Of a stretch of 64,000 nt of DNA, positions 40,268 to 51,977 are shown in pieces. The position numbers and the translations under genes are program-made. The notes below the pieces were generated by a model. The model worked only from the letters and a program-made list of their open reading frames with translations, ran no database searches and had not been told where the DNA came from. Origin of the DNA: Lysobacteraceae bacterium NML91-0213 (GTDB taxonomy: Bacteria; Pseudomonadota; Gammaproteobacteria; Xanthomonadales; Xanthomonadaceae); the NCBI GenBank assembly GCA_002798175.1, contig NWQL01000001.1:94074-158073 (forward strand), read 5' to 3'. How positions within the stretch are numbered: the stretch's first letter is position 1; the number at the start of each line of letters is the position of its first letter.

Positions 40268-40371
40268 TCCATCCGGGCACGTCGGGCCGGCCCGCATTTG
40301 CCGGCCCGCGGGCGCCCCCGCAAAATAGCCGGTTTCCCGGCGGCGCCGGGTCGAATCCCCCGGAGCCTTCC

Positions 40372-42132
40372 ATGCGTACCCATTTCTGCGGCCTGATCGA
40401 CGAGGCACTGATCGGCCAGACCGTGACCCTGTGCGGCTGGGCCGACGTCGCCCGCAACCTCGGCGGTGTCTGCTTCATCGACCTGCGCGACCACGAGGGC
40501 ATCGTGCAGATCGTCGCCGAGCCGGGCGATGCCGAAGGCAATGCCGGGGTGGTCGCGATCGCCGAGACCATCGGCTACGAGGACTGCCTGCGCATCACCG
40601 GCACCGTGCGCCGGCGCCACAATCCGAACGCGAAGATCGCCACCGGCCAGGTCGAAGTGGTGGCCACGGCGATCGAGGTGGTCAACAAGGCCGCGCCGTT
40701 GCCGTTCCACGCCCACGAGAACCCGGGCGAGGAAACCCGCCTGCGCTACCGCTACCTCGACCTGCGCCGCCCGGACATGCAGCGCATGCAGCGCACCCGC
40801 ATCCGCCTGGTGCAGGCACTGCGCCGCTGGCTCGACGCGCGCGGTTTCCAGGACATCGAAACCCCGATCCTCACCAAGGCCACGCCGGAAGGTGCGCGCG
40901 ACTTCGTGGTGCCGGCGCGCATGCACGCCGGCGAGTTCTACGCGCTGCCGCAGAGCCCGCAGCTGTTCAAGCAGATCCTGATGGTCGCCGGCTTCGACCG
41001 TTACTACCAGATCGCGCGCTGCTTCCGCGACGAGGCGCTGCGCGCCGACCGCCAGCTCGAGTTCACCCAGCTCGACATGGAGTTCGCCTGGGTGCGCGAG
41101 CCCGACGTGCAGGATGCGGTGGAGGGCATGATCCGCGCGGTGTTCAAGGAGGTCATCGACGTCGACCTCGCCGAGCCGTTCCCGCGCATGACCTGGGCCG
41201 AGGCGATGCGCCGCTACGGGTCGGACAAGCCGGACCTGCGCATCGACCTCGAGCTGGTCGACGTCGCCGACCTGGTGCGTGACAGCGGGTTCGCGGTGTT
41301 TGCCGGCCCCGCCGGTGATCCCGACGGCCGCGTCGCCGCGCTGCGCATCCCCGGCGGGGCGACGCTCAGCCGCAAGCAGATCGACGAGTACGCCGCGCAC
41401 GCGGCGAAGTTCGGCGCGAAGGGGCTGGCCTACGTCAGGATCGACGAGGCCGGCGCGATTTCCTCGCCGATCCAGAAGTTCTTCGGCGAGGACGCCTTTG
41501 CCGCACTGCTGCGGCACGTCGGCGCGGGCAACGGCGACATCGTGTTCTTCGGCGCCGGTGGCTACAACCGGGTGTCCGACTTCATGGGCGCGCTGCGGCT
41601 CAAGGCCGGCAGGGACTTCGGCCTGGTCGCCGAGGGCTGGAAGCCGCTGTGGGTCACCGACTTCCCGATGTTCGAATACGACGACGAGGCGCAGCGCTAC
41701 GTCGCCCTGCACCATCCGTTCACCGCGCCGGCGGTGGACGACATCGACGAGCTGCGTGCGAACGCGAAGACCGCGGTGTCGCGTGGCTACGACATGGTGC
41801 TCAACGGCAACGAGATCGGCGGTGGCTCGATCCGCATCCACCGCCCGGAGATGCAGAGCGCGGTGTTCGAGCTGCTGGGCATCGACGCCGAAGAAGCGCA
41901 GGCCAAGTTCGGCTTCCTGCTCGACGCGCTGAAGTACGGCGCGCCGCCGCATGGTGGCATCGCGTTCGGCATCGACCGCATCGCCGCGCTGATGGCCGGG
42001 ACCGAGTCGATCCGCGATGTCATCGCGTTCCCGAAGACCACCGGCGCGCAGTGCCTGATGACCGGCGCGCCGTCGCCGATCGCCGACGCGCAGCTGGCCG
42101 AGGTGCACGTGGCGGTGCGGCCGAAAGGCTGA
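40372..42132 (+). CDS. aspS: Aspartyl-tRNA synthetase
   Basis: A 586-residue class II synthetase. The N-terminal OB fold (about 15-105: '[31 protein letters not shown]') is followed by motif 1 ('[25 protein letters not shown]') and motif 2 ('[26 protein letters not shown]'). The bacterial insertion domain spans about 285-420, and motif 3 is '[16 protein letters not shown]'. It loads tRNA-Asp. GGAG lies about 10 bases before the ATG. Discriminating or non-discriminating activity cannot be decided by eye. Confidence 0.97.
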   Translation: MRTHFCGLIDEALIGQTVTLCGWADVARNLGGVCFIDLRDHEGIVQIVAEPGDAEGNAGVVAIAETIGYEDCLRITGTVRRRHNPNAKIATGQVEVVATAIEVVNKAAPLPFHAHENPGEETRLRYRYLDLRRPDMQRMQRTRIRLVQALRRWLDARGFQDIETPILTKATPEGARDFVVPARMHAGEFYALPQSPQLFKQILMVAGFDRYYQIARCFRDEALRADRQLEFTQLDMEFAWVREPDVQDAVEGMIRAVFKEVIDVDLAEPFPRMTWAEAMRRYGSDKPDLRIDLELVDVADLVRDSGFAVFAGPAGDPDGRVAALRIPGGATLSRKQIDEYAAHAAKFGAKGLAYVRIDEAGAISSPIQKFFGEDAFAALLRHVGAGNGDIVFFGAGGYNRVSDFMGALRLKAGRDFGLVAEGWKPLWVTDFPMFEYDDEAQRYVALHHPFTAPAVDDIDELRANAKTAVSRGYDMVLNGNEIGGGSIRIHRPEMQSAVFELLGIDAEEAQAKFGFLLDALKYGAPPHGGIAFGIDRIAALMAGTESIRDVIAFPKTTGAQCLMTGAPSPIADAQLAEVHVAVRPKG

Positions 42133-42141
42133 CGCCTGCCG

Positions 42142-42690
42142 GTGCCCGCCCCCGTGAGCCCGACACTGCGCCGCGCCACCGTCGATGACGCGCCGCGGCT
42201 GTCGGGGCTGGCGGCGCGCACGTTCACCGAAAGCTTCGGCCATCTGTATCCGCGCGAGGACCTCGAGGCGTTCCTCGGCGAAGCCTACGAGGTGGGGCGC
42301 CAGCGCACGATCCTGGCGCACCCGGACTATGCGGTCTGGCTGCTGGAGGCCGATGGCGAGGCGATCGGCCATGTCGCCGCCGGCCCCTGCGGCCTTCCGC
42401 ACCCGGAGGTCGTGCCCGGAGACGGCGAGATCAAGCGGCTCTACCTCGTGCGGGGCTCGCAGGGTGCGGGTCATGGCGCGCGGATGATGGAGGCGGCGAT
42501 GGCCTGGCTGCTGCGCGACGGGCCACGCACGCTGTGGGTCGGTGCCTGGTCGCAGAACCATGGCGCGCAGCGCTTCTACGCACGCTACGGCTTCGGGCGC
42601 GTCGGCGACTACGTCTTCCCGGTCGGGCGGGTGCGCGATCTCGAGTACATCCTGCGTCGCCCTGCCGATGCGGGCCGGCACCGTGGTTGA
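42142..42690 (+). CDS. GNAT family N-acetyltransferase
   Basis: A 182-residue protein with a GTG start 9 bases after aspS. It shows the GNAT fold: 'RRATVDDAPRLSGLAARTFTESFGHLYP', 'AEAIGHVAAGP'-like strands, 'EIKRLYLVRGSQGAGHGARMMEAAM' (acetyl-CoA pyrophosphate loop, Q/RxxGxG/A degenerate as GSQGAGHGA) and 'NHGAQRFYARYGFGRVGDYVFPVG'. The substrate is unknown. The downstream hydrolase overlaps its 3' end by 23 bases, which suggests translational coupling. Confidence 0.85.
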   Translation: MPAPVSPTLRRATVDDAPRLSGLAARTFTESFGHLYPREDLEAFLGEAYEVGRQRTILAHPDYAVWLLEADGEAIGHVAAGPCGLPHPEVVPGDGEIKRLYLVRGSQGAGHGARMMEAAMAWLLRDGPRTLWVGAWSQNHGAQRFYARYGFGRVGDYVFPVGRVRDLEYILRRPADAGRHRG

Positions 42691-43330
42691 GTCCGATGTG
42701 CGTCGGGTCATCGTGCTGCCGGGCCTGTGGATGCCGGCCGTCTCGATGGCCTGGTTCGCCGCCCGCCTGCGGGTGCTCGGTTTCGATGCGCGCACCCTCG
42801 GCTACCGCAGCATCGTCGACGGTGCGCGGTACGCGATCGAAGGGATCGAAGAGGCGTTGCGGGCGGGGCCGGCGCATCTCGTCGGCCACAGCCTGGGCGG
42901 GGTGATCGCGCTGGAGGCCGTGCACCGGCAGCCGGCGCTCCCGGTCGGGCGCGTGGTCTGTGTCGGCAGCCCGTTGTGCGGCAGTGCCGCCGCGCGCGTC
43001 CTGCGTGCGCGGCGGCTCACCGGTGCCTATCTGGGGCGGTCCGGGCCCTTGCTCGAGCGCGGTTGCGCGGAATGGCCCGACACCGTCGAAGTGGGGATGA
43101 TCGCCGGCACCCGTCCGCGCGGGCTCGGTGGGCTGGTGGCGCGCTTCGACGAGCCGCACGACGGCACGGTGGCGGTGCGCGAGACCCGGGCCCCGGGGCT
43201 GGCCGACCACCTGCTGCTGCCGGCCAGCCACACCGGGCTGATGTTCCGCGGGGACGCGGCGGCGCAGACCGCCCGCTTCCTGCGCACGGGCACGTTCGAC
43301 CACGCCGGGCCAGCGCCTGCCGCGGTGTAA
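42668..43330 (+). CDS. Alpha/beta hydrolase (esterase/lipase-like)
   Basis: About 220 residues. The strand-nucleophile elbow 'HLVGHSLGGVIAL' places the Ser near residue 76. A His near the C-terminus ('LLPASHTGLMFRG') and an Asp ('DEPHDGTVAV') complete the likely triad. 'VIVLPGLWMP' near the start is the oxyanion-hole strand. The group resembles small DUF/triacylglycerol-lipase-like hydrolases; the substrate is unknown. An alternative GTG at 42683 overlaps the GNAT stop directly. Confidence 0.78.
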   Translation: MRAGTVVESDVRRVIVLPGLWMPAVSMAWFAARLRVLGFDARTLGYRSIVDGARYAIEGIEEALRAGPAHLVGHSLGGVIALEAVHRQPALPVGRVVCVGSPLCGSAAARVLRARRLTGAYLGRSGPLLERGCAEWPDTVEVGMIAGTRPRGLGGLVARFDEPHDGTVAVRETRAPGLADHLLLPASHTGLMFRGDAAAQTARFLRTGTFDHAGPAPAAV

Positions 43331-43363
43331 AATCGGCGCTCGCTCAACACAACGGACATCCCG

Positions 43364-44095
43364 ATGGGTCGTGGACCTTCGATCGAGGCGCGCAAGAACG
43401 CCACCGACGCCAAGCGCGGCAAGATCTTCACCAAGATCATCCGCGAGATCGGCGTCGCCGCGCGCGCCGGGGGCGGTGACCCCGCCAACAACCCGCGCCT
43501 GCGTGCCGCGATCGACAAGGGCATGGCGCAGAACATGTCCAAGGACGTGGTCGAGCGCGCGATCAGGAAGGCCACCGGCGAGCTCGAAGGCGTCGAGTAC
43601 GAGGAAGTGCGCTACGAGGGCTATGCCCCCGGCGGCATCGCGGTGATCGTGGACTGCCTCACCGACAACCGCGTGCGCACCGTCGCCGACGTCCGCCACG
43701 CGTTCTCCAAGTGCGGCGGCAACATGGGCACCGAAGGTTCGGTCGCCTTCATGTTCCGGCGCCTGGGCGTGCTGAGCTTCGCCGCCGGCGCCGACGAGGA
43801 CCGGGTGACCGAAGCGGCGATCGAGGCCGGCGCCGACGACGTCGTGGTGTATCCGGAGGATGGCGCCATCGAGGTGATCACCTCGCCCGAGGGCTTCATC
43901 GGGGTGCGCGACGCGATGATCGCCGCCGGCGTGGCGCCGGCCCATGCCGAGCTCACCTTCCGCGCCGACACCGATGTCGCCGCCGATCCGGAGACCGCGC
44001 AGCAGGTGCGCAAGCTGCTGGACATGCTCGAAGACCTCGACGACGTGCAGGACGTGTATTCCAACGTCGACCAGGCGTCGCTGGATCCGGCGTGA
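43364..44095 (+). CDS. YebC/PmpR family transcriptional regulator
   Basis: A 243-residue protein of the TACO1/YebC type. It starts [20 protein letters not shown] and continues '[29 protein letters not shown]', '[16 protein letters not shown]', and '[48 protein letters not shown]'. The family binds DNA or aids translation of certain peptide stretches. Its place next to ruvC is conserved in proteobacteria. Confidence 0.93.
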   Translation: MGRGPSIEARKNATDAKRGKIFTKIIREIGVAARAGGGDPANNPRLRAAIDKGMAQNMSKDVVERAIRKATGELEGVEYEEVRYEGYAPGGIAVIVDCLTDNRVRTVADVRHAFSKCGGNMGTEGSVAFMFRRLGVLSFAAGADEDRVTEAAIEAGADDVVVYPEDGAIEVITSPEGFIGVRDAMIAAGVAPAHAELTFRADTDVAADPETAQQVRKLLDMLEDLDDVQDVYSNVDQASLDPA

Positions 44096-44164
44096 TGCGC
44101 AGTGGTGGCGCCGCTGGCGTCCGCGGTGCCGTCGGCTCCGTGCAGCGTCGCCGGGCGGGCGCGG

Positions 44165-44704
44165 ATGGCTGACCCCGCCGCCGGCAGCACCCGGATCCTC
44201 GGCATCGACCCGGGCTCGCAGCGCACCGGCGTCGGCATCGTCGATGTCGCGCCCGACGGCCGCCTGCGGCATGTCCACCACGCGCCACTGCAGTTGCTGG
44301 GCGAGGGCGATTTCGCCGCGCGGCTGCGGCGGCTGCTGGACCAGCTCGGGACGGTGATCGATACCTGGCAGCCGCACGAGGTCGCGATCGAGCAGGTGTT
44401 CATGTCGCGCAATGCCGATTCCGCGCTGAAGCTGGGCCATGCCCGCGGCGCGGCGATCTGCGCGGTGGTGCTGCGCGACCTGCCGGTGCACGAATACGCC
44501 GCCACCGAGATCAAGCTGGCGGTGGTCGGCCGTGGCAAGGCGGAAAAGACCCAGGTCCAGCACATGGTGGGTATCCTGCTCAACCTGCAGGGCAAGCTGC
44601 AGGCCGACGCCGCCGATGCGCTGGCGGCCGCGATCACCCACGCCCATGTGCGCGCCAGCGCGGCGCGGCTGGGCGTCGGCACGCGCGCCGCCTGGAGCCG
44701 CTGA
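44165..44704 (+). CDS. ruvC: Holliday junction resolvase RuvC
   Basis: A 179-residue endonuclease. The acidic active site is visible in '[16 protein letters not shown]' (Asp), '[11 protein letters not shown]' (Glu) and '[14 protein letters not shown]' (two Asp). It cleaves four-way junctions together with RuvAB. The ATG at 44165 was chosen as the start of the conserved N-terminus ([13 protein letters not shown]); an upstream start at 44102 would add unrelated residues. Confidence 0.96.
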   Translation: MADPAAGSTRILGIDPGSQRTGVGIVDVAPDGRLRHVHHAPLQLLGEGDFAARLRRLLDQLGTVIDTWQPHEVAIEQVFMSRNADSALKLGHARGAAICAVVLRDLPVHEYAATEIKLAVVGRGKAEKTQVQHMVGILLNLQGKLQADAADALAAAITHAHVRASAARLGVGTRAAWSR

Positions 44705-44742
44705 GCGGCCGCGTCCCCTACCTCGTCTCTCCGGGAGTCAGC

Positions 44743-45333
44743 ATGATCGGTCGCCTGAAAGGCATCCTCGCGCACAAGCAGCCGCCGTGGCTGGTCGTCG
44801 ACGTGCACGGCGTCGGCTACGAACTCGAGGCGCCGATGAGCACCTTCTACGACCTGCCCGAGGTAGGCCGCGAGGTGGTGCTGTTCACCCACTACGCGCA
44901 GAAGGAGGACAGCGTCTCGCTGTACGGCTTCCTCACCGAGCCCGAGCGCCGGCTGTTCCGCGACGTGCAGAAGGTCAGTGGCATCGGCGCCAAGATCGCG
45001 CTGGCGGTGCTGTCGGGTGCAAGCGCCGGCGAATTCGCCCGGCTGGTGCAGGCCGGCGACATCACCGCGCTGACCCGCATCCCCGGCATCGGCAAGAAGA
45101 CCGCCGAGCGCATGGTGGTCGAACTGCGCGATCGCGCGGCCGATCTGGCGGGTGCCGGCGGCGCGGTGCACGGCGCGCCGGTGGCCACCGATCCGCTGTC
45201 CGAGGCGACGGTCGCGCTGCAGCAGTTGGGCTACAAACCGGCCGAGGCGCAGAAGATGGCCAAGGCCGCCGCGCGTGATGGCGACACGCCCGAACTCATC
45301 ATCCGAAAAGCGCTACAGTCCGCGCTTCGCTGA
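44743..45333 (+). CDS. ruvA: Holliday junction DNA helicase subunit RuvA
   Basis: A 196-residue protein. The OB domain ([28 protein letters not shown]) is followed by two helix-hairpin-helix motifs ('[21 protein letters not shown]' and '[22 protein letters not shown]') and the C-terminal RuvB-contact domain ('[20 protein letters not shown]'). CGGGAG precedes the ATG by about 6 bases. RuvB lies 6.6 kb downstream, behind a group of potassium transport and signalling genes. Confidence 0.96.
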   Translation: MIGRLKGILAHKQPPWLVVDVHGVGYELEAPMSTFYDLPEVGREVVLFTHYAQKEDSVSLYGFLTEPERRLFRDVQKVSGIGAKIALAVLSGASAGEFARLVQAGDITALTRIPGIGKKTAERMVVELRDRAADLAGAGGAVHGAPVATDPLSEATVALQQLGYKPAEAQKMAKAAARDGDTPELIIRKALQSALR

Positions 45334-45366
45334 CCGCCCCCTACCTGTCGGCCGGGTTCCACCGTC

Positions 45367-47283
45367 ATGTCCCACAGCAGTTCACCCGTGAAGGGCGCGC
45401 GTCCGGTCGCGTCCAGCCACGGCCAGATCGGCCTCGCCGGGTTGATGGTCGGTGCGATCGGTGTCGTCTTCGGCGACATCGGCACCAGCCCGCTGTACAC
45501 GCTGCGCGAGGCGTTCTCGCCGCATTACGGTCTGGTGGCGGATCACGACACCGTGCTCGGCGTGCTGTCGATGATCTTCTGGTCGCTGATGCTGGTGGTG
45601 ACGGTCAAGTACGTGACCATCATCCTGCGCGCCGACAACGACGGCGAGGGCGGCATCATGGCGCTGATGGCGCTGGCCCAGCGCAGCCTCGGCAAGCGTG
45701 GGCGCTCGGCGTATCTGGTCGGCATCCTCGGTGTGTTCGGCGCGTCGCTGTTCTTCAGCGACGGGGTGATCACGCCGGCGATCTCGGTGCTGTCGGCCGT
45801 CGAAGGCCTCGAGGTGGTGTCGCCGGCCCTGCATCCGTGGATCATCCCGATCACCGTGCTGGTGCTCGGTGTGCTGTTCGCCACCCAGCGCTTCGGCACG
45901 GCGAAGGTCGGGCGCATCTTCGGCCCGATCACCGTGCTGTGGTTCCTGTCGCTCGCGGTGCTCGGCGTGGTCAACATCCTCCACGAGCCCGAGGTGCTGC
46001 ACGCGATCAACCCGTGGTGGGCGGCGCGGTTCTTCGTCGAGCACAGCTGGGGCGGCATCTTCATCCTCGGCGCCGTGGTGCTGGCGGTGACAGGCGGCGA
46101 GGCGATCTACACCGACATGGGCCACTTCGGCGCGAAGCCGATCCGCTATGCCTGGTATTTCTTCGTGCTGCCGTCGCTGATGCTCAACTATCTGGGGCAG
46201 GGCGCACTGGTGCTCGAGGATCCGGCGGCGATCCAGAACCCGTTCTACATCGGTGTGCCCGAATGGGGCCGCTGGCCGATGATCGTGCTGGCGACCGCGG
46301 CGACGGTGATCGCCTCGCAGGCCGTCATCACCGGCGGGTTTTCGGTGGCGCGGCAGGCGATGCAGCTGGGCTACATCCCGCGCATGCGCGTGCGCCACAC
46401 GTCCAGCGACACCATCGGCCAGATCTACATTCCCGCGATCAACTGGGCGATGGCGATCGTGGTCATCGCCCTGGTGCTGACGTTCCAGACCTCGTCGAAC
46501 CTGGCCGCCGCCTACGGCATCTCGGTGTCGATGACGATGCTGATCGACACCCTGCTGCTGGCCATCGTGGCCCGCGCGCTGTGGCCGCACTGGCGGCGCT
46601 GGGTGCTGCCGCTGTGCGGCGTGTTCCTGGTCATCGACATCGCGTTCGTGATCGCCAACGGCGCCAAGGTGCTGCAGGGCGCGTGGTTCCCGCTGGTGCT
46701 GGGCATCACCCTGTTCACGCTGCTGCGCACGTGGCGGCGCGGCCGCCAGCTGCTGCACGAGGAAGTGCAGCAGCACGGCATCCGCATCGAGAGCTTCATT
46801 CCCGGGCTGATGCTCGCGCCGCCGGTGCGCGTGCCGGGCACGGCGGTGTTCCTCACCAGCGATCTCGGCATCGTGCCGCATGCGCTGATGCACAACCTCA
46901 AGCACAACAAGGTGCTGCACGAGCGCAACGTGTTCCTCACCGTCGAGACGCTGACCGTGCCGTATGCGCACCGCCGGCTGAAGATCGAGCAGATCGGCGA
47001 CGGCTTCCACCGCATCGTGATCCGCTTCGGCTTCATGGAAACGCCCGACGTGCCACTGGCGCTGATGCAGTGCAGTGACGTCGCCGAAGACGTCTGCATC
47101 GACCCGATGGACACCACCTACTTCACCAGCCGCGAAACCGTCGTCGCCGCCGCCCGTCCCGGCATGGCGCTGTGGCGCGAGCGCCTGTTCGCGCTGCTGC
47201 ACCGCAATGCCGCGCCGGCCTCGGGGTTCTTCCGAATTCCCGGCAACCGCATCGTCGAGCTGGGCACGCACGTCGAGATCTGA
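45367..47283 (+). CDS. kup: KUP-family potassium uptake protein
   Basis: A 638-residue inner-membrane protein. The family start '[27 protein letters not shown]' is followed by '[17 protein letters not shown]', '[26 protein letters not shown]', '[20 protein letters not shown]' and a hydrophobic core of about 12 helices. The cytoplasmic C-terminal domain ('[15 protein letters not shown]', '[12 protein letters not shown]') is also present. It imports K+ with protons. It is convergent with ktrA, whose stop lies 12 bases away. Confidence 0.95.
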   Translation: MSHSSSPVKGARPVASSHGQIGLAGLMVGAIGVVFGDIGTSPLYTLREAFSPHYGLVADHDTVLGVLSMIFWSLMLVVTVKYVTIILRADNDGEGGIMALMALAQRSLGKRGRSAYLVGILGVFGASLFFSDGVITPAISVLSAVEGLEVVSPALHPWIIPITVLVLGVLFATQRFGTAKVGRIFGPITVLWFLSLAVLGVVNILHEPEVLHAINPWWAARFFVEHSWGGIFILGAVVLAVTGGEAIYTDMGHFGAKPIRYAWYFFVLPSLMLNYLGQGALVLEDPAAIQNPFYIGVPEWGRWPMIVLATAATVIASQAVITGGFSVARQAMQLGYIPRMRVRHTSSDTIGQIYIPAINWAMAIVVIALVLTFQTSSNLAAAYGISVSMTMLIDTLLLAIVARALWPHWRRWVLPLCGVFLVIDIAFVIANGAKVLQGAWFPLVLGITLFTLLRTWRRGRQLLHEEVQQHGIRIESFIPGLMLAPPVRVPGTAVFLTSDLGIVPHALMHNLKHNKVLHERNVFLTVETLTVPYAHRRLKIEQIGDGFHRIVIRFGFMETPDVPLALMQCSDVAEDVCIDPMDTTYFTSRETVVAAARPGMALWRERLFALLHRNAAPASGFFRIPGNRIVELGTHVEI

Positions 47284-47294
47284 GCGGCGCGCGG

Positions 47295-47960
47295 CTATCC
47301 CAGCGCCGCGAACCGTTCCACCAGATTCGTCGCACCCGAGACGATCAGGATGTCGCCGGCCTCGACGATGGTGTCGGCACGCGCGTAGGTGAAGTCGGCG
47401 CGGCCGCGCTTGAGGCCGACGACGGTGATGCCGTAGCGCGTGCGCAGCGCCGATTCGCTGAGCGTCTTGCCGTGTGCCTCGCGCGGCGCGCGGGTCTTGA
47501 CGATGGCGAAGCCGTCGTCGAACTCGATGAAGTCGATCATTCGGCCGGTGACCAGGTGCGCGACCCGCTCGCCCATCGCCGCTTCGGGATACACCACGTG
47601 ATGCGCGCCGGTGCGTTCGAGAATGCGCCCGTGCTTGACGCTGGTCGCCTTGGCCCAGATGTCGGGCACGCCGATTTCCTCGAGCGCCAGCACGGTCAGC
47701 ACGCTGGCCTCGAGGTCGCTGCCGATGCCGACGACGGCACGCTGGAACTCCGCGACGCCGAGCGCGCGCAGGGCCTCGGTGCTGGTGCCGTCGGCCTGGG
47801 CGACGTGGGTGAAGGCGTCGGCGCAGCGCTGGATGGTGTCCGGATCTTCGTCGATGCCGAGCACGTCGTGGCCGAGACGGACCAGCGAGCCGGCGACGGC
47901 CATGCCGAAGCGGCCCAGGCCGAGCACGACGACGCTGTTGGCGGAAGGATGTCTAGCCAA
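47295..47960 (-). CDS. KtrA-type RCK potassium channel regulatory subunit
   Basis: A 221-residue cytoplasmic protein. The N-terminal RCK/TrkA-N domain has 'VVVLGLGRFGMAVAGSLVRLGHDVLGID' (GxGxxG and an acidic beta2 end for NAD/ATP) and 'AKATSVKHGRILERTGAHHVVYPE'. The TrkA-C domain (about 140-221) has 'AREAHGKTLSESALRTRYGITVVGL'. It overlaps the membrane subunit gene by 8 bases, giving a Ktr/Trk-like pair. A single RCK repeat favours KtrA over the duplicated TrkA. Confidence 0.9.
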   Translation of the reverse strand: MARHPSANSVVVLGLGRFGMAVAGSLVRLGHDVLGIDEDPDTIQRCADAFTHVAQADGTSTEALRALGVAEFQRAVVGIGSDLEASVLTVLALEEIGVPDIWAKATSVKHGRILERTGAHHVVYPEAAMGERVAHLVTGRMIDFIEFDDGFAIVKTRAPREAHGKTLSESALRTRYGITVVGLKRGRADFTYARADTIVEAGDILIVSGATNLVERFAALG

Positions 47961-49287
47961 CGATGGGGCGCTCCTCTGGATAACGGAAAGGTCTGGGGCG
48001 GGTATGCAGGGCCAGCGCGGTCGCCACCGTGATCGTACCCACGCGGCCGATGAACATCAGGGCGATCAGCACGGCTTGCGCCGGCTCGGACAGCGTGCCG
48101 GTGATGCCGGTGGACAGGCCGACGGTGGCGAAGGCCGAGATCGCCTCGAACATCACTACCTCCAGCGGCAGCGCGGTCAGCGCCATCAGCGCCAGGGTCG
48201 CGACGGCCAGCACGGTCACCGCCAGCAGCACGATGGTCAGCGCCTGACGCTGGGTCTCGTGGCTGATCCGGCGCTGGAACACCGTCGTGTCGCGATGGCC
48301 GCGGATCTCCGCCCAGACCACGAAGCCGAGCAGGAAGAACGTCGTCAGCTTGATGCCACCCGCGGTGCCCGCGCTGCCGCCGCCGATGAACATCAGCACG
48401 TAGTGCACGGCCAGCGTCTCGCTGCGCATGGCGCCGACATCGAGCGTGTTGAAGCCGGCCGTGCGTGCGGTCACCGAGTGGAACAGCATCGCCAGCGTTC
48501 GTCCGGCGCCGTCGAGCGGCCCGGCGGTGCCGGGGTTGCGCCATTCGAACAGCGCGATCATCAGCATGCCGCCGGCGATGAGCACCGCGGTGCCGAGCAG
48601 GGTGATGCGGGTGTGGATCGACCAGCGCGCCCACGCCAGCGGACGCTGACGCAGTTCGTACAGCACCGGGAATCCAAGGCCGCCGAGCACGATCGCGAGC
48701 ATGATCGGCCCGAGGATCCAGGGGTCGGCGACGAAGCCCATCAGGCTGTCGGAATAGGTGGAGAAGCCGGCGTTGTTGAACGCCGAGACCGAGTGGAAGA
48801 GCCCGTTCCACAGCGCCATGCCCACCGGCTCGCCGTAGCCGTGATGCAGGCGGAGCGCCAGCGCGCCTGCGGTCAGCACCTCGACGCAGACCGTGGTGAT
48901 CAGCACCAGCTTCAGCACGCCGGTCACATCGCCCAGCCCGAGGCTGTGGGTTTCGGCCTGGGCGATCAGCCGCGTGCGCAGGCCCAGGCGTCCGGCGACC
49001 ATCAGGCCGAGCAGGGTGGCGCCGGTCATGATGCCGAACCCGCCGACCTGGAACAGGCCCAAAATCACCCACTGGCCGAAGGTCGACCAGTACAGCGGCG
49101 TGTCCTCGACGATCAGCCCGGTCACGCAGACCGCCGATGTCGACGTGAACAAGGCCGTCATGAACGGCGCCGCGCCGTCGCCGGCGCGCGCCTCCGGCAG
49201 CATCAGCAGTGCTGTGCCGAGGCAGACCACGACGAGGAACGCCAGCGGGACGATGCGGGCGGGGTGCTGGATACCGGTGCGCGACAA
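47953..49287 (-). CDS. KtrB/TrkH-type potassium translocating subunit
   Basis: About 444 residues with four M1-P-M2 repeats. The selectivity loops show 'STSAVCVTGLIVEDT', 'SVSAFNNAGFSTY', 'SVTARTAGFNTLD' and 'SAFATVGLSTGIT', each with the conserved Gly. The start is a TTG at 49287 with AGGAG 7 bases upstream; a longer frame to 49464 has arginine-rich, unlikely residues. Together with the KtrA protein it forms a Na+/H+-coupled or gated K+ uptake channel. The length fits KtrB (about 440-450) rather than TrkH (about 480). Confidence 0.88.
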   Translation of the reverse strand: MSRTGIQHPARIVPLAFLVVVCLGTALLMLPEARAGDGAAPFMTALFTSTSAVCVTGLIVEDTPLYWSTFGQWVILGLFQVGGFGIMTGATLLGLMVAGRLGLRTRLIAQAETHSLGLGDVTGVLKLVLITTVCVEVLTAGALALRLHHGYGEPVGMALWNGLFHSVSAFNNAGFSTYSDSLMGFVADPWILGPIMLAIVLGGLGFPVLYELRQRPLAWARWSIHTRITLLGTAVLIAGGMLMIALFEWRNPGTAGPLDGAGRTLAMLFHSVTARTAGFNTLDVGAMRSETLAVHYVLMFIGGGSAGTAGGIKLTTFFLLGFVVWAEIRGHRDTTVFQRRISHETQRQALTIVLLAVTVLAVATLALMALTALPLEVVMFEAISAFATVGLSTGITGTLSEPAQAVLIALMFIGRVGTITVATALALHTRPRPFRYPEERPIVG

Positions 49288-49444
49288 CGCGCGGCTCCTG
49301 GGCGGGAAGCGCGGGATTCTCGCACGCGGCCGTGCCGCTGCACGTGCCCAAAGCGACCGTGCGCAGGCCGGTCGCGCCCGCTGGCGATTCAAGTCCCGGG
49401 CCACGCCGCCGCTAACTGGGTTCGATGTCTTCGAACAGCGCAGC

Positions 49445-50734
49445 ATGACCGTGCTCCAGCCCATCGTCGCCAGTTCACCCCTGCCGCAGCGCGTGCTGCT
49501 GCTGGAGAACTCGCGTGCCTACGTGCAGGCGGTGGCGGGGGCGATCGAGCAGCAGCTCGAGCTGCCGGTCATGGTGGCGTCGACGCTGGCCGAGGCCCGG
49601 GCCCTGCTCGACCAACACGACGACTGGTTCCTCGCGCTGACCGGCCTGGTGCTGGCCGACGGGCAGCGCGACACCGTGGTCGACTGTTTCCTCGAGCGCG
49701 GCCTGCCCACGGTCGTCGTGACCGGGGTCTACGACGAGGTGCTGCGCGACCGCATGCTGCGGCGACGGGTCATCGATTTCGTGCTCAAGAGCACGCCGGG
49801 CAGCCTCGACTACATCGTCTGGCTGGTGAAGCGGCTGGAGCGCAACCGGCGCATTTCCGCGCTGGTGGTCGACGATTCGGCCTCCGCCCGTCTGCACACG
49901 GCCGGCCTGCTGGAAACCTATGGATACCGCGTCGTGCAGGCCGCCGACGGTGCCGCCGCGCTGCACGCGCTGGAACGGGACCCGACGATCCGCCTGGCGA
50001 TGGTGGACCAGGAGATGCCGGGCATGCAGGGCGTCGAGCTGACCCGGCGGGTACGCGCGCTGCGTGCGCGCGACCGGGTCGCGGTGATCGGCGTCTCCGG
50101 CCGCGATGATGCCGATCTCGTCGCGCGCTTCCTCAAGAGCGGCGCCAACGATTTCCTGCGCAAGCCCTACTCGCGCGAGGAGTTCTTCTGCCGGGTGTCG
50201 CAGAACGTCGACCAGCTGGAACTGATCGGCAGCCTGCAGGATCTGGCCACGCGTGACTTCCTCACCGGGCTGCCCAACCGGCGCCACTTTCTGGAACAGG
50301 CCGAGCGCTTGGTGCCGCAGATGCAGGCGGCGAAGCGTCCGCTGGCGATGGCGATCCTGGACATCGACCACTTCAAGCGCATCAACGACAGCTGGGGGCA
50401 CGAGGCGGGCGATCACGCGCTGCGCGGAATCGCGGCTGCGCTCTCGGCCCACGCGCGGCCGCAGGACCACGTCGCGCGCTTCGGCGGCGAGGAATTCTGC
50501 CTGCTGGTGCCGGATCTCGACGGTGAAGCGCTGGGCGCGTATTTCGATGCCCTGCGGCAGCGGATCGAGGACCTCGACGTGCATACGCCGGGCGGCGTGC
50601 TGCGCATGACCGTCAGCATCGGCGTGCGCACGGCGGCGGGCACCGACGACCTGCATTGCCTGCTGGCCGAGGCCGACCGCCGGCTGTACCTCGCCAAGGC
50701 CGGCGGCCGCAACCGGGTGGTCGCCGCCGGCTGA
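49445..50734 (+). CDS. Diguanylate cyclase with two receiver domains (PleD-like)
   Basis: A 429-residue protein. The first receiver (about 15-125) lacks the phospho-acceptor Asp: the expected position reads 'ALTGLVLAD' with Thr near residue 66, and the acidic pair is reduced to LLLENS. The second receiver (about 140-255) is intact: VVDDSASAR, '[13 protein letters not shown]' and 'FLRKPYS'. The GGDEF domain (about 275-429) has '[13 protein letters not shown]', '[13 protein letters not shown]' and the active-site 'RFGGEEF', with an inhibitory RPQD I-site five residues before it. It should make c-di-GMP when the second receiver is phosphorylated. It is divergent from ktrB. Confidence 0.9.
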   Translation: MTVLQPIVASSPLPQRVLLLENSRAYVQAVAGAIEQQLELPVMVASTLAEARALLDQHDDWFLALTGLVLADGQRDTVVDCFLERGLPTVVVTGVYDEVLRDRMLRRRVIDFVLKSTPGSLDYIVWLVKRLERNRRISALVVDDSASARLHTAGLLETYGYRVVQAADGAAALHALERDPTIRLAMVDQEMPGMQGVELTRRVRALRARDRVAVIGVSGRDDADLVARFLKSGANDFLRKPYSREEFFCRVSQNVDQLELIGSLQDLATRDFLTGLPNRRHFLEQAERLVPQMQAAKRPLAMAILDIDHFKRINDSWGHEAGDHALRGIAAALSAHARPQDHVARFGGEEFCLLVPDLDGEALGAYFDALRQRIEDLDVHTPGGVLRMTVSIGVRTAAGTDDLHCLLAEADRRLYLAKAGGRNRVVAAG

Positions 50735-50861
50735 GCGGACGCGTCCGATGCGGTGCGCGCACCAGGCGGCGCGCCGGCGCATGAACCGCGGTCGGCGTCG
50801 CGCCCGGGCTGCACGGGCGGCGTGGCATGGGTTTCGCGCTGGCCGCCCCCATCTGACAGGC

Positions 50862-51863
<1,002 letters not shown>

Positions 51864-51880
51864 CGTCGGCGATGTGCAGG

Positions 51881-51896
51881 CGCGCCCTCGGGCGCG
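51881..51896 (+). terminator. Possible weak terminator after the LLM oxidoreductase gene
   Basis: A perfect 7-bp stem, CGCGCCC/GGGCGCG with a 2-base loop, lies 18 bases after the stop and is followed by ACCCCTTCC. A related CGCGCC pair occurs again at about 51922-51938. Confidence 0.35.
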
Positions 51897-51977
51897 ACCC
51901 CTTCCAGGACCCACGCATCGCGCCCGAAGGCGCGCCCAGAGGTCATCGTCGCCGCCGTGGCATGCGATCATGCGCGC

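Noticed and set aside
39961-42795. Long minus-strand frame opposite aspS
   Set aside because: It is opposite AspRS, which has all class II motifs; rejected as a shadow.
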